From: Marinobacter psychrophilus
GTDB lineage: Bacteria; Pseudomonadota; Gammaproteobacteria; Pseudomonadales; Oleiphilaceae
Direction of reading: 5' to 3'
DNA length: 64,000 nucleotides
Assembly (NCBI RefSeq): GCF_001043175.1
Contig: NZ_CP011494.1
Location: 1,550,001 to 1,614,000 of the forward strand
Position numbers and translations under genes: made by a program. Positions 54,290 to 64,000 of the stretch are shown in pieces (position 1 is the first letter of the stretch; every line of letters begins with the position of its first letter). The notes under the pieces were generated by a model, which saw only the letters and a list, made by a program, of their open reading frames with translations, did no database searches and was not told where the DNA came from.

Positions 54290-55150
54290 ATGGGAAAATT
54301 ATTGCGTGTTGGGGTTACTTTGCTGGTGGTTGTTGCGGCCATATTGGCCGGCAACTGGATATGGAATCACTATTTGCATTCGCCCTGGACCCGCGATGGC
54401 CGTATTCGCGCAGATGTCATTACCGTAGCGCCCGACGTATCCGGCTGGGTAACTCGCCTTGAAGTAAGCAACAACCAACCGGTTAACAAAGGTGACTTGC
54501 TGTTTGTGATTGATGAATCCCGCTATCAGGCAAAAATTGCCGAAGCTGGCGCTTACCTGGCGCAAAAACTCAGTGCTTGGGAGTTGGCCCAGCATCAGTA
54601 TCAGCGCCACGAAGGCTTGAATGGCCGCCAGACTATTAGTGGCGAGAATCTGGAAACCTACCGCATTCAAACCGAGTCTGCCAAAGCCAGTTACGAGTTG
54701 GCTCAGGCTCAGCTGGCAACGGCTCGTATTGACCTTCAACGCACTCGGGTAACGGCGCCTGAAACCGGCACCGTCAGCAATCTCATCCTGAACGAAGGCA
54801 ACTACGTGAACCAGGGCCAGTCGGTGGTGTCTCTGGTGCAGAAAAGCTCGTTTTACGTGACCGGTTACTTTGAAGAAACCAAGCTGCAGAAAATTCACGT
54901 TGGCCAAAATGCCCGGGTAACACTGATGAGTGGCGGTGAAATGCAAGGCAAGGTCACCAGTATTGCCCAAGGCATTGCCGACACCAGCGTTAGCAGTAAC
55001 AGCCAGTTGTTGCCACAGGTGCAGCAGGCGGTGAACTGGGTACGCTTGGCCCAGCGCATACCGGTGGATATCGCTCTGGACTCCTTGCCGCCAGATCTCA
55101 ATCTTAGCGCCGGCATGACGGTTTCAATTTATCTCGAAACCGATCAGTAA
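54290..55150 (+). CDS. HlyD family membrane-fusion protein (AaeA-like)
   Basis: 286 residues. Seen: N-terminal helix (LLRVGVTLLVVVAAILAGNWIWNHYL), SPWTRDGRIRADVITVAPDVSGWVTRLEVSNNQPVNKGDLLFVIDESRYQ biotinyl-lipoyl half, an alpha-hairpin, and the second half TRVTAPETGTVSNLILNEGNYVNQGQ. Bridges the inner-membrane pump to the outer membrane. It lies between the DUF1656 and FUSC genes. Confidence 0.93.
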   Translation: MGKLLRVGVTLLVVVAAILAGNWIWNHYLHSPWTRDGRIRADVITVAPDVSGWVTRLEVSNNQPVNKGDLLFVIDESRYQAKIAEAGAYLAQKLSAWELAQHQYQRHEGLNGRQTISGENLETYRIQTESAKASYELAQAQLATARIDLQRTRVTAPETGTVSNLILNEGNYVNQGQSVVSLVQKSSFYVTGYFEETKLQKIHVGQNARVTLMSGGEMQGKVTSIAQGIADTSVSSNSQLLPQVQQAVNWVRLAQRIPVDIALDSLPPDLNLSAGMTVSIYLETDQ

Positions 55151-55151
55151 T

Positions 55152-57209
55152 ATGCAGCTACACCCTTGGCTTGCACAGTTGCTGATGCCCGACAGGCACG
55201 CGGTGATTTTCGCCATCAAGGGCCTCATCGCCATGGCCATGGCGCTGTTCACCTCTATGTATTTAGGGTTGGAGCGGCCTTACTGGGCCTTGGTCGCCGC
55301 TATTTTTCTACAGATCCGCCCGGAAAGCGGTATGGTAATTGAAAAAGCCCTGTGCCTGATTCTGGGATCACTGCTGGGGGGTGCCGTCGGCATCCTGATA
55401 CTGGCGCTGCTGATACCTTATCCGCTGCTGGCACTGGCCAGCCTGGTTTTATGGGTGAGCTTGAACTCTGCGGCTGCGGCCATGGTGCACAGCAAAAACT
55501 TTATTTATGCCTTTGCCATGGCCGGCATGACCGCTGCTCTGGTGGTGATTCTGGTGATGGCCAATGCCGAAGCCGCCAGTAGCAAAGCCGTGTTTGATAT
55601 TGCCCAGGCTCGTATCAGTGAAATCACCGTGGGCGCGGTGTGCGCCATGTTAGTTAGCAAGCTGCTGTGGCCAATGATGGTGAAAGACCAGATGCGCGAC
55701 GACGCCCGCAAGGTTATTAATAGAACTTTGGAAAATTTGACCTTCGAGCTGGACCCGCAAAGCTCCCACGATCAGCGCCACCAAAGCGCTGAGCAGATTC
55801 TGGAAACCTTGGTTGCGCTGGCAGACGACTCCAGCGCCGTGGTGTATGAAAGCCCGGAGGGTCCTGGGCGCAGCCGGGCTGCCAATCTGCTCAGCAACAA
55901 GGTGCTGTCGCTGTTGGCGCTGACCCAAATTCTTGGCCGTTTCCATCGTAATCACGACGACCTGCTGTCGCCAGCGTTTCGCCAAATGCTGGATACCATG
56001 CGCACCCATTTTCGCCTGGTCGTCGCGACCGACAACTACGAAGAAGCCTACCGCCTGGCGCAGGCATTGCGACGACAGCTGCTGGAGCAGCGTTCTGCGT
56101 TTGTAGATGAGTCTGCGATTGTTACCCGCTTGGCAGGCACGGCCTTAGAGCTGGCATCAGACCTGGCAGTGGTGTTGCGGGCCTACAAAGCTCTGGAGAA
56201 TCCCGACAGTACGCTGCTGAAAGCCCCCAAGCTGTCCACTCATCGGGACCCTCTGTTTGGCGCCATCAACGGTTTCCGTACCGGCATGGTGTTTCTGTTT
56301 GGTGCCACCGTCTGGGTGACCACTGCCAGCCCCTCGGCTATTTTGATGATGATTATGCCGGTGGTTTTTTCGGTCACTTTTGCACGTTTTTCTCTAGCCT
56401 TTCTGAAGGTATTTCTTCGCCGCCTGCTATTGGGCGTGGTGGTCGCGGTACCGGCGGCGTTGGTGTTCGGGCTGGCACTGCTGTCACAAAGCAGTGGGGA
56501 TTTTGAAGTTCTGATACTGGTATTGGCCGGGCCTTATTACATTGGCCTGGTGGCGTTGGCCAGCCGCGAAACCTTGCCTTACGGCCTGGGTTTTTGCATT
56601 CCCTTCGCGCTGATTATCCAGCCTGGTAACGATATGACATTTAACGCCGCAGACGCCGCCAACAACGCGCTCGGCCTGCTGGTCGGTATTGGTGCGCTTT
56701 ATTGGATATTTCAACTGATTGCGCCGCCTGATAGCCATTTGATGAAGCGGCGGCTATTGCACGCAACAGCGCGAGATCTGGTGGATATAAGCAACCATCC
56801 CACGCCGGAACGCTGGTACAACGGCCGCATGGGTGAGCGCCTGCTGAGGCTGGCCAATTACGATCAGGAAAATAAACGCAGCGAACGATTTATGACGGAC
56901 CTGGGTTTTACCGGCCTTAACCTGGGGCACACGTCTATACGCCTGCGTAAACTCGTTCATAAGCGGCGTGGGCCGCTGGTAGATGCCGAGTTGTTTAACT
57001 GGCAGCAGGTGCTGGCAGATACCTATCTAATGAGTTCCCGTGGCGAGTTCAACCCCGGGTTTCGCGAAGCCAGTGACCGTTTGTTGCAGGCTGTACATTC
57101 AGTGGACTTGCCAGATCAACAAACGGTTATTATTGAGGGTATGTTTGAGCGCATTGCGCTCACATTTGAACGCACGGCGCGCACTGTTTCGAGCCTGACC
57201 AAAACCTGA
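55152..57209 (+). CDS. FUSC family efflux pump (AaeB-like)
   Basis: 685 residues. Seen: N-terminal six-helix bundle with FAIKGLIAMAMALFTSMYLGLERPYWALVAAIFLQIRPESGMVIEKAL, a central soluble domain (about 180-370), a second six-helix bundle (about 375-525) and a C-terminal soluble region. Relatives export aromatic acids or fusaric acid. The stop of the HlyD gene lies one base before its start. No local regulator gene, so the substrate is open. Confidence 0.92.
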   Translation: MQLHPWLAQLLMPDRHAVIFAIKGLIAMAMALFTSMYLGLERPYWALVAAIFLQIRPESGMVIEKALCLILGSLLGGAVGILILALLIPYPLLALASLVLWVSLNSAAAAMVHSKNFIYAFAMAGMTAALVVILVMANAEAASSKAVFDIAQARISEITVGAVCAMLVSKLLWPMMVKDQMRDDARKVINRTLENLTFELDPQSSHDQRHQSAEQILETLVALADDSSAVVYESPEGPGRSRAANLLSNKVLSLLALTQILGRFHRNHDDLLSPAFRQMLDTMRTHFRLVVATDNYEEAYRLAQALRRQLLEQRSAFVDESAIVTRLAGTALELASDLAVVLRAYKALENPDSTLLKAPKLSTHRDPLFGAINGFRTGMVFLFGATVWVTTASPSAILMMIMPVVFSVTFARFSLAFLKVFLRRLLLGVVVAVPAALVFGLALLSQSSGDFEVLILVLAGPYYIGLVALASRETLPYGLGFCIPFALIIQPGNDMTFNAADAANNALGLLVGIGALYWIFQLIAPPDSHLMKRRLLHATARDLVDISNHPTPERWYNGRMGERLLRLANYDQENKRSERFMTDLGFTGLNLGHTSIRLRKLVHKRRGPLVDAELFNWQQVLADTYLMSSRGEFNPGFREASDRLLQAVHSVDLPDQQTVIIEGMFERIALTFERTARTVSSLTKT

Positions 57210-57223
57210 GAGCTACGGACGCC

Positions 57224-59044
57224 TTAAAAACCCATTGCCGATGACGTACTGCGCCTAGGGTCTGCGCCACCGTAAAGCGTGCCATCTTCGCCAATCATAA
57301 TGCTCTGAATAGCGCCCATCGCCGAGTCAGTGACCACCGTGTGACCTTTGCTCTCAAGCAGCTTCACTGTGTCTGCACTAATGCCTTGCTCTATACGAAT
57401 CTGGTCTGGCAGCCATTGGTGATGAATACGCGGCACACTGACCGCGCTTTGTATGTTCATGCCGTGGTCAATCACATTCATGATTACCTGCAGAGTCGTG
57501 GTTATGATGCGCGAGCCGCCAGGGCTGCCGGTTACCAGAAAGTTGCGACCGTCTTTGCGAACCACGGTAGGCGACATGGAACTGAGCATGCGTTTGCCGG
57601 GTTCGATCTTATTGGCTGCGCCGCCGATTAAACCGTAAGCGTTGGGTACGCCTGGCTTGGCGCTGAAATCGTCCATTTCGTTATTCAATAAAAAACCGGC
57701 GCCGGCCACGGTAATGCCTGAACCGTAACTGAAGTTGATGGTGTAAGTATTTGATACCGCATTACCCCAACGGTCTACCACTGAAAAATGCGTTGTTTCA
57801 GGGCTTTCATAAGCCGCAGGCTGCCCCGGTTTTATCTCGCTGGCCGGGCGGGCTTTTTCCGCTCTAATCGTGCCGCGTAATTCTTCTGCATAGCCCTTGC
57901 TGATTAATCCCGCCACAGGCACATCCACAAAGTCGGTGTCGCCCAGATATTGTGTGCGGTCGGCGTAGGCCAGTTTCATGGCTTCGGCCATGAAGTGAAT
58001 GGCGCTGGCGGAGTTGTGGCCGAATTTCGCGATGGGGAACCCTTCCATAATGTTCAGAATCTGCACGATGTGAACGCCGCCGGATGAGGGCGGCGACATA
58101 GAATAAATGTCGTATCCGCGATAAGTGCCGTGTACCGGTGTGCGAACGACAGGCTTGTAGCCGGCCAGATCAGTCTCGGTAATCAGGCCGTCGTGCCGGG
58201 CCATTTCTTCAGCAATCAGGCGTGCAGTTTCGCCTCTGTAAAAGCCATCGGTGCCTTGGTCTGCGATGCGTTGCAAAGTTGCTGCTAGTTCCGGTTGGCG
58301 AAAGCGCTCGCCGGGCTGCCAGGCTGAGCCGTCTTCTTTATAAAAGGTTTTCAGGGTGGCCGGCCACAGGGTCATGCGCTCGCGGGCCTGCTCCAGCCCT
58401 TCGTTGAAGCGCCGCGGCACTATAAAGCCGTCACTGGCCAGCTTGATTGCCGGCGCCAAAGCCTGCTTTAGGCTGATGCTGCCATGGCGTTCCAGAGCTA
58501 GAGCCAGCCCGGCCACCGTGCCGGGCACGCCTGCGGCTTTGTGGGTAAAGCGACTGCGGTTTTGTACCACGTTGCCATCGTCGTCCAGGAACAGATCTTC
58601 GGTGGCTGCTGCCGGCGCGGTTTCGCGGTAGTCAATGGCTTCCGGCGCGGCGCCATCACCCGGCGCTATCAACATAAAACCGCCGCCGCCAATATTGCCT
58701 GAGCGGGGTTGGGTAACGGCCAGGGCGAAGCCAGCTGTAACCGCGGCATCCACGGCATTACCGCCGTCTTTTAATATTTGCAGCGCGACTTCGGTGGCCA
58801 GGGCGTGGCTGGTAGACACCATGCCCTGCGTAGCAGTGACCGGATTAAAGCGTTCGCCCTCTAGAATGGCATCGGCGTGGGCGCCGTAACTGACAGCCAG
58901 ACTGGTGCTGATCACTATTAAACGGGCACTAACAGCCACCAACTTGGTGCTAACAGCAAAAGCACCCAGCACGGTGGCTTTTAATCGCCCTGAGCGGGAG
59001 TTTGAGCCTGTTTTTGAATCGGGTGCCTGTAGATGGCTGTGCAT
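57224..59044 (-). CDS. ggt: Gamma-glutamyltransferase
   Basis: 606 residues. Periplasmic N-terminal-nucleophile enzyme that cleaves glutathione and gamma-glutamyl amides and matures by self-cleavage. Seen: a long N-terminus with a signal-like helix ending near AHADA, SGNIGGGGFMLI, and the self-cleavage site before T417 in ETTHFSVVDRWGNAVS; C-terminal GSPGGSRIITTTLQVIMNV. It can release 5-oxoproline-forming products, a possible link to pxpABC in this window (inference). Divergent from purU; a perfect 12-bp palindrome (59083-59094) lies between. Confidence 0.95.
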   Translation of the reverse strand: MHSHLQAPDSKTGSNSRSGRLKATVLGAFAVSTKLVAVSARLIVISTSLAVSYGAHADAILEGERFNPVTATQGMVSTSHALATEVALQILKDGGNAVDAAVTAGFALAVTQPRSGNIGGGGFMLIAPGDGAAPEAIDYRETAPAAATEDLFLDDDGNVVQNRSRFTHKAAGVPGTVAGLALALERHGSISLKQALAPAIKLASDGFIVPRRFNEGLEQARERMTLWPATLKTFYKEDGSAWQPGERFRQPELAATLQRIADQGTDGFYRGETARLIAEEMARHDGLITETDLAGYKPVVRTPVHGTYRGYDIYSMSPPSSGGVHIVQILNIMEGFPIAKFGHNSASAIHFMAEAMKLAYADRTQYLGDTDFVDVPVAGLISKGYAEELRGTIRAEKARPASEIKPGQPAAYESPETTHFSVVDRWGNAVSNTYTINFSYGSGITVAGAGFLLNNEMDDFSAKPGVPNAYGLIGGAANKIEPGKRMLSSMSPTVVRKDGRNFLVTGSPGGSRIITTTLQVIMNVIDHGMNIQSAVSVPRIHHQWLPDQIRIEQGISADTVKLLESKGHTVVTDSAMGAIQSIMIGEDGTLYGGADPRRSTSSAMGF

Positions 59045-59188
59045 GCGTTAGCTCCTCGTTTCCAGCGTTCAGATACGCTATCATAACGCGTTATTTTCAT
59101 TGGTGCGTAACGCCGTCAGCTTGATTTCAGGTTGTGGCTTTCCCCCGACGTATCCGCTTTCCCGCGTTTGAGTTAAGGAAAGGCTTTC

Positions 59189-60043
59189 ATGGAGCATACC
59201 TACCGTCTTGTGATTTCCTGCCCGGACGGGGTTGGAATTGTCGCTAAGGTGAGTAATTTTTTGTCCACCTACAACGGCTGGATAACCGAAGCAAGCCACC
59301 ATTCCGATACCCACAGTGGTTGGTTTTTTATGCGTCACGAAATCAAGGCCAACTCGATTCCCTTTGGCCTGGAACAGTTTCGCGCAGCGTTTGCACCCAT
59401 CGCCCGCGAGTTCAACATGAACTGGCGTATCACCGATTCGGCGCAGCCGAAAAAAGTGGTGTTGATGTGCAGCAAAGAATCCCACTGCGTGGCTGATCTG
59501 CTGCACCGCTGGCAGAGCAAAGAACTGAACGTCGAAATTGTCGCGGTAGTGTCCAACCACGACGATCTGCGCCGCATGGTGGAATGGCACGACATCCCTT
59601 ACCACCACGTGCCGGTCAGTAAAGACAATCGCGAAGAAGCCTTTGCCCACATTGAAGACCTGTTCGAGCAGTACCAGGTCGATGTGGTGGTGCTGGCGCG
59701 CTACATGCAGGTTCTGCCGCCGGAACTGTGCGCCAAATACGCGGGCAAGGTGATCAATATTCACCACAGCTTTTTGCCTTCGTTCGCCGGCGCCCGCCCT
59801 TATCACCAGGCCTACAGCCGTGGTGTGAAGCTTATCGGGGCTACTTGTCACTATGTGACTCAGGACCTCGACGAAGGCCCGATCATCGAACAGTCGGTGA
59901 TTCGCATCACCCACCGCGATACCACTGACGACATGGTGCGCCTGGGTAAAGATGTGGAAAAAAGTGTGTTGGCACGCGGTCTGCGGTCGCATATCGAAGA
60001 CCGCGTGATCACTCACGAAAACAAGACCGTGGTGTTTGATTAA
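59189..60043 (+). CDS. purU: Formyltetrahydrofolate deformylase
   Basis: 284 residues. Hydrolyses 10-formyl-THF to formate and THF, balancing one-carbon pools. Seen: N-terminal ACT domain (LVISCPDGVGIVAKVSNFLSTYNGWI), then the formyltransferase fold with ARYMQVLPPELC, the catalytic NIHHSFLPSFAGARPYHQA and DLDEGPIIEQ. Single gene followed by gyrA. Confidence 0.96.
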   Translation: MEHTYRLVISCPDGVGIVAKVSNFLSTYNGWITEASHHSDTHSGWFFMRHEIKANSIPFGLEQFRAAFAPIAREFNMNWRITDSAQPKKVVLMCSKESHCVADLLHRWQSKELNVEIVAVVSNHDDLRRMVEWHDIPYHHVPVSKDNREEAFAHIEDLFEQYQVDVVVLARYMQVLPPELCAKYAGKVINIHHSFLPSFAGARPYHQAYSRGVKLIGATCHYVTQDLDEGPIIEQSVIRITHRDTTDDMVRLGKDVEKSVLARGLRSHIEDRVITHENKTVVFD

Positions 60044-60078
60044 CAGTAGCCCTCAAGGCCCCGTGGAGGGTGCCTGTG

Positions 60079-60087
60079 TGGTATACT
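60079..60087 (+). promoter_or_regulatory. Candidate extended -10 promoter of gyrA
   Basis: TGGTATACT (TGn plus TATACT), 84 bases before the gyrA start, without a good -35 box. Extended -10 promoters do not need one. Prediction from pattern only. Confidence 0.4.
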
Positions 60088-60170
60088 GCTCGGCTTGTCA
60101 CAGAACTCATTAACGGGGTCAGAATCGGGCCCTGATACGATTTTCAGTTAACGCAAAGGAACCTTTCTCG

Positions 60171-62858
60171 ATGGGTGAGTTAGCCAAAGAGATCCTGCCG
60201 GTAAATATTGAAGACGAGTTGAAGCAGTCCTACCTGGATTACGCTATGAGCGTGATTGTGGGCCGGGCACTTCCGGATGTGCGCGACGGCCTTAAGCCGG
60301 TACATCGTCGCGTACTGTTCGCCATGTCGGTGTTGAACAACGACTGGAACAAAGCCTATAAAAAGTCCGCCCGCGTGGTGGGTGACGTTATTGGTAAATA
60401 CCACCCGCACGGTGACTCTGCGGTTTACGACACCATCGTACGTATGGCCCAGCCGTTTTCGCTGCGTTATCCGCTGGTAGACGGCCAAGGTAACTTTGGC
60501 TCCATCGACGGCGACAACGCCGCGGCCATGCGTTACACCGAAATCCGCATGAAGAAGATCGCCCATTCTCTGCTGGCCGATCTGGACAAAGAAACGGTCG
60601 ATTTCGTGCCCAACTACGATGGCACAGAGCAGATTCCGGTGGTTATGCCTACCCGCGTGCCTAACTTGCTGGTCAACGGTTCGTCTGGTATCGCCGTGGG
60701 TATGGCCACTAATATTCCGCCCCACAACCTCACTGAGGTGGTGAAAGGCTGTTTGGCACTAATTGATGACCCAGACTTAAGCATTGATCAATTGATGGAG
60801 TTCATCCCCGGTCCGGATTTCCCCACCGAGGGCATTATCAACGGTCGTGCGGGCATTGTTGAGGCGTATCGCACCGGCCGTGGCCGCGTGTACATTCGCG
60901 CCCGTCACGAAGTAGAGCACGACGCCAAGACCAAGCGCGACGCGGTGATCATCACCGAGCTGCCGTATCAGCTGAACAAATCGCGGTTGATCGAGAAAAT
61001 CGCCGAGCTGGTGAAAGAGAAGCGCCTGGAAGGCATCACCGAGCTGCGTGACGAGTCCAATAAGGAAGGCATTCGCGTTGTTATCGAATTGCGCCGCGGT
61101 GAAAACCCGGACGTAATCATTAACAACCTGTTTAAACAGACCCAGCTTGAAACCGTTTTCGGTATCAACATGGTGGCGCTGATTGACGGCGAACCGCGCA
61201 TCCTCAATCTGAAGGAAATGCTGGACGCCTTCATACGTCACCGTCGCGAAGTGGTTACTCGTCGGACGATTTTTGAGCTACGTAAAGCCCGCGAACGTGG
61301 TCATATTCTTGAAGGTCTGGCGGTTGCGCTGGCCAACATTGACGAGATCATCGCACTGATTAAAGCCTCACCTTCGGCCGCCGAAGCCAAGGAAAAGCTG
61401 ATTGCCCAAGGCTGGGGATCCGAAGACGTGATGGCCATGCTGGAGCATGCTGGTGAAGATGCCTGCCGTCCGGACGATTTGCCGGAAATTTACGGCTTAC
61501 GCAATGGCAAATATCATCTGTCTCCGGAACAGGCCCAGGCGATTCTGGACCTGCGTTTGCACCGCTTGACGGGTCTCGAAACCGAAAAGCTGCAAAACGA
61601 ATACCGCGAAATTCTGGAGCGTATTGCCGACTTGTTGGACATTCTGGGTAATCCGGAGCGCCTGATGCAGGTCATTCGCGATGAATTGCAAGCTATTGTG
61701 GAAGAGTTTGGTGACGAGCGTCGCACTGAAATCACCAGCTCTCGCCGCGATTTGACCGTGGCCGATCTGATTGATGAAGAAGAACTGGTCGTCACCATTT
61801 CCCACAGTGGCTATGCCAAGACTCAAGCGGTGGAAGATTATCAGGCCCAGCGCCGTGGCGGTCGTGGTAAAGCGGCGACCTCTATGAAAGACGAAGATTT
61901 CGTAGAAAAACTGCTGGTGGCTAACTCTCACGACACTATTTTGTGTTTCTCTAACCGTGGCAAGGTCTACTGGTTGAGGGTGTTTGAAATTCCGCGCGCC
62001 AGCCGTGCTTCACGCGGCCGCCCGATGGTGAACATTCTGCCGCTGGACGAGGGTGAACGTATCACCACATTCCTGCCGGTTAGAGACTACCCGGAAGATC
62101 AGTTTGTATTGATGGCAACATCAGCCGGCGTGGTCAAAAAGACCCCGCTGCCGAACTTCTCCCGCCCACGCAGCAGTGGCCTGATTGCGCTGTCGCTGGA
62201 CGAAGGTGACACCCTGATTGGCGCGGCGATCACCGACGGCAGCGCCGAAATCATGTTGTTCTCCACCGCCGGTAAAGCGGTGCGCTTTAAAGAAGAAGCG
62301 GTGCGCCCGATGAGTCGCACAGCACGGGGTGTACGCGGTATCCGTATGGCCGAAGGCCATCACGTGGTGTCATTGATCATTCCACAGGATAACGCCGTAC
62401 TACTAATGGCGAGCGAACACGGCTACGGCAAACGCACCAACCTGGATGAATTCCCCACGTACGGTCGCGGCAGCCAAGGCGTTATCGCCATGCAGTGTTC
62501 TGATCGTAACGGCAACCTGGTGACTGCATTGCAACTGTTCGACGGCGACGAAATGATGCTGATCTCGGACAAGGGCACGCTGGTTCGTACCCGTACAGAT
62601 GAAGTGTCTGTGCTCAGTCGCAACACCCAGGGTGTGCGCCTGATCAAACTCAGCCAGGAAGACGAACGCCTGGTGGGTGTAGAGCGCATTGCAGAAACCG
62701 ACGCTGAAGAGATCATCGGGGAAGACACCGAGGTTGAAAGTGTCACGGGTGAAGATGCATCAAGTGAGCAAAGTAATCTGCAAGCAGGCGGTGAAACGCT
62801 TGACGGTAACAGTACCGATGCAGACGATAATGGCGACGCGGATGCCGGCGACGAATAA
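60171..62858 (+). CDS. gyrA: DNA gyrase subunit A
   Basis: 895 residues. Breaks and rejoins DNA in gyrase. Seen: [24 protein letters not shown], quinolone-resistance region [10 protein letters not shown] with S83 and D87 (the sensitive-type residues), catalytic Y122 in AAAMRYTE, the GyrA box QRRGGRG, the six-bladed C-terminal wrapping domain, and an acidic tail ([17 protein letters not shown]...) typical of proteobacterial GyrA. It precedes serC by 51 bases. Confidence 0.98.
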   Translation: MGELAKEILPVNIEDELKQSYLDYAMSVIVGRALPDVRDGLKPVHRRVLFAMSVLNNDWNKAYKKSARVVGDVIGKYHPHGDSAVYDTIVRMAQPFSLRYPLVDGQGNFGSIDGDNAAAMRYTEIRMKKIAHSLLADLDKETVDFVPNYDGTEQIPVVMPTRVPNLLVNGSSGIAVGMATNIPPHNLTEVVKGCLALIDDPDLSIDQLMEFIPGPDFPTEGIINGRAGIVEAYRTGRGRVYIRARHEVEHDAKTKRDAVIITELPYQLNKSRLIEKIAELVKEKRLEGITELRDESNKEGIRVVIELRRGENPDVIINNLFKQTQLETVFGINMVALIDGEPRILNLKEMLDAFIRHRREVVTRRTIFELRKARERGHILEGLAVALANIDEIIALIKASPSAAEAKEKLIAQGWGSEDVMAMLEHAGEDACRPDDLPEIYGLRNGKYHLSPEQAQAILDLRLHRLTGLETEKLQNEYREILERIADLLDILGNPERLMQVIRDELQAIVEEFGDERRTEITSSRRDLTVADLIDEEELVVTISHSGYAKTQAVEDYQAQRRGGRGKAATSMKDEDFVEKLLVANSHDTILCFSNRGKVYWLRVFEIPRASRASRGRPMVNILPLDEGERITTFLPVRDYPEDQFVLMATSAGVVKKTPLPNFSRPRSSGLIALSLDEGDTLIGAAITDGSAEIMLFSTAGKAVRFKEEAVRPMSRTARGVRGIRMAEGHHVVSLIIPQDNAVLLMASEHGYGKRTNLDEFPTYGRGSQGVIAMQCSDRNGNLVTALQLFDGDEMMLISDKGTLVRTRTDEVSVLSRNTQGVRLIKLSQEDERLVGVERIAETDAEEIIGEDTEVESVTGEDASSEQSNLQAGGETLDGNSTDADDNGDADAGDE

Positions 62859-62909
62859 GTCGCCGCAGCCGGCACACTGAATCAGCAAGACGCGAGAGAC
62901 CACAGCAAC

Positions 62910-63992
62910 ATGAGCAGGGCGTATAATTTTTGTGCAGGCCCGGCAACTTTGCCGGAACAAGTGCTGCTACAGGCACGGGACGAAATGCTCGACTGGCGCG
63001 GTACCGGCATGTCGGTGATGGAAATGAGCCATCGCAGCGACGAGTTTGTTGAAATCGCCGAAACTGCCGAGCAGGATGTGCGTGATTTGGCTGGAATATC
63101 AGACGATTACGCCGTTCTTTTCATGCAGGGCGGCGCCTCTAGCCAGTTTGCTACTGTGCCCCTGAATCTGCTGGGTAACTCAGCCTCCGCTGATTACGTG
63201 AACACCGGTATCTGGTCCGAAAAAGCCATCGCTGAAGCCCGTCGTTACGGCGACGTGAATGTGGTGGCCAGCTCTGCCGGGTGCGGTTTTACCACCGTGC
63301 CCGATCAGACCGGCTGGAAAACCCGTGCTGATGCGGCTTATTTGCATTACACGCCCAATGAAACCATCGGTGGTCTGGAGTTTGATTTTGTTCCCGACAG
63401 CGGCAAGGTGCCTTTGGTTGCGGACATGTCATCCAGCATGCTGTCGTGCCCCGTAGACGTCTCGAAATTCGGTCTGATTTACGCCGGCGCGCAGAAAAAT
63501 ATCGGTCCTTCTGGCCTCGTGGTTGTCATCGTTCGCAAAGATTTGCTGGGTAAAGCCCACGTGAAGATCCCGACCATGATGAACTATCAGGTGATGGCCG
63601 ATAACGCCTCGATGTTCAACACGCCGGCGACTTACTCTTGGTACCTTACGGGTCTGGTTTTCAAGTGGCTGAAAGATCAGGGCGGCGTAAGCGCCATAGG
63701 CGAGCTCAACGCCCGCAAAGCGAAAAAGCTGTACCATTTTATTGATACCAACCCGTTGTACTCCAACCCCATTGACCCGCGCTTCCGCTCCCGGATGAAC
63801 GTGCCCTTCATTCTTGCTGACGAGGCTCTAAACAGCGCTTTTTTAAAAGGTGCTGATGAGCGCCAGTTGCTGAACCTGAAAGGTCACCGGTCAGTAGGCG
63901 GCATGCGAGCCAGCATCTACAACGCTATGCCGGAAGCCGGCGTAGACGCACTGATCTTCTATATGGCGGAATTTGCCAAGGAGCGCGGTTAA
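62910..63992 (+). CDS. serC: Phosphoserine aminotransferase
   Basis: 360 residues. Makes 3-phosphoserine for serine synthesis and also acts in pyridoxine synthesis. Seen: YNFCAGPATLPEQVL, FMQGGASSQFATVPLNLL, the PLP lysine K196 in AGAQKNIGPSG, and C-terminal HRSVGGMRASIYNAMP. Position after gyrA and before (apparently) pheA is the conserved gyrA-serC-pheA order. Confidence 0.97.
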   Translation: MSRAYNFCAGPATLPEQVLLQARDEMLDWRGTGMSVMEMSHRSDEFVEIAETAEQDVRDLAGISDDYAVLFMQGGASSQFATVPLNLLGNSASADYVNTGIWSEKAIAEARRYGDVNVVASSAGCGFTTVPDQTGWKTRADAAYLHYTPNETIGGLEFDFVPDSGKVPLVADMSSSMLSCPVDVSKFGLIYAGAQKNIGPSGLVVVIVRKDLLGKAHVKIPTMMNYQVMADNASMFNTPATYSWYLTGLVFKWLKDQGGVSAIGELNARKAKKLYHFIDTNPLYSNPIDPRFRSRMNVPFILADEALNSAFLKGADERQLLNLKGHRSVGGMRASIYNAMPEAGVDALIFYMAEFAKERG

Positions 63993-63994
63993 CC

Positions 63995-64000
63995 ATGAGC
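63995..64000 (+). CDS. pheA: Start of next gene, probably pheA (partial)
   Basis: Only ATG AGC is visible, two bases after the serC stop. The call rests solely on the conserved gyrA-serC-pheA gene order of pseudomonads and Marinobacter; GAGCGCGG upstream could serve as ribosome site. Confidence 0.35.

Overview
The window reads as chromosome of a marine gammaproteobacterium of Marinobacter or a close relative. The reasons are gene content and order (pepA-holC-valS; alaS-lysC-csrA-tRNA-Ser-tRNA-Arg; purU-gyrA-serC; oadGAB; imuA-imuB-dnaE2) and the abundance of TRAP transporters. The genus is an inference from pattern, not from a database search. There is no phage, integrase, insertion sequence or CRISPR array. 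Coding density is high and the only long gene-poor stretch is about 42570-43181.

Layout. 1-1932: end of cysD and all of cysN (sulfate activation); CysN carries a shrunken APS-kinase-like tail. 1955-8586 (minus strand): cobalamin adenosyltransferase, ketopantoate-reductase-like protein, valS, holC, pepA. 8813-10979: lptF-lptG, lipopolysaccharide export permeases. 11047-16542: RDD membrane protein, alaS, lysC, csrA, one tRNA-Ser(GCT) and two tRNA-Arg(ACG). 16711-23350: a TAXI-type TRAP transporter behind a very good sigma-54 promoter, followed by a DctB/DctD two-component pair. 23380-29727: a second TRAP system (dctPQM) with a winged-helix regulator on the minus strand, divergent from pxpABC (5-oxoprolinase). 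29774-35433: DUF2058 protein, dbpA and the sodium-pumping oxaloacetate decarboxylase oadGAB.

35587-42569 (minus strand) is the most interesting accessory block. It runs polar amino-acid-type ABC transporter (three genes), class-V aminotransferase, RpiR regulator, PuuE-like allantoinase/deacetylase, hydantoinase. It looks like one regulated uptake-and-degradation unit for a cyclic amide or ureide whose substrate I cannot name. Upstream lie a perfect 18-bp palindrome and a degraded, frameshifted solute-binding-protein remnant (42679-43121). 43182-47135 is a quinone/electrophile-defence cluster (doxX, azoR, yqjG, pirin) divergent from a YhaJ-like LysR regulator, with a perfect inverted repeat in the shared promoter. 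47167-52472 is the SOS mutagenesis cassette imuA-imuB-dnaE2 behind a textbook LexA box.

52615-53883: three small poorly known genes. 54080-57209: a DUF1656/HlyD/FUSC (AaeXAB-like) efflux system. 57224-63992: ggt, purU, gyrA, serC; the next gene, probably pheA, begins at the window edge.

A recurring theme is intercistronic RNA structure. In both TRAP operons a strong perfect hairpin sits just after the solute-binding-protein gene and before the permease gene, which fits differential expression of the binding protein.
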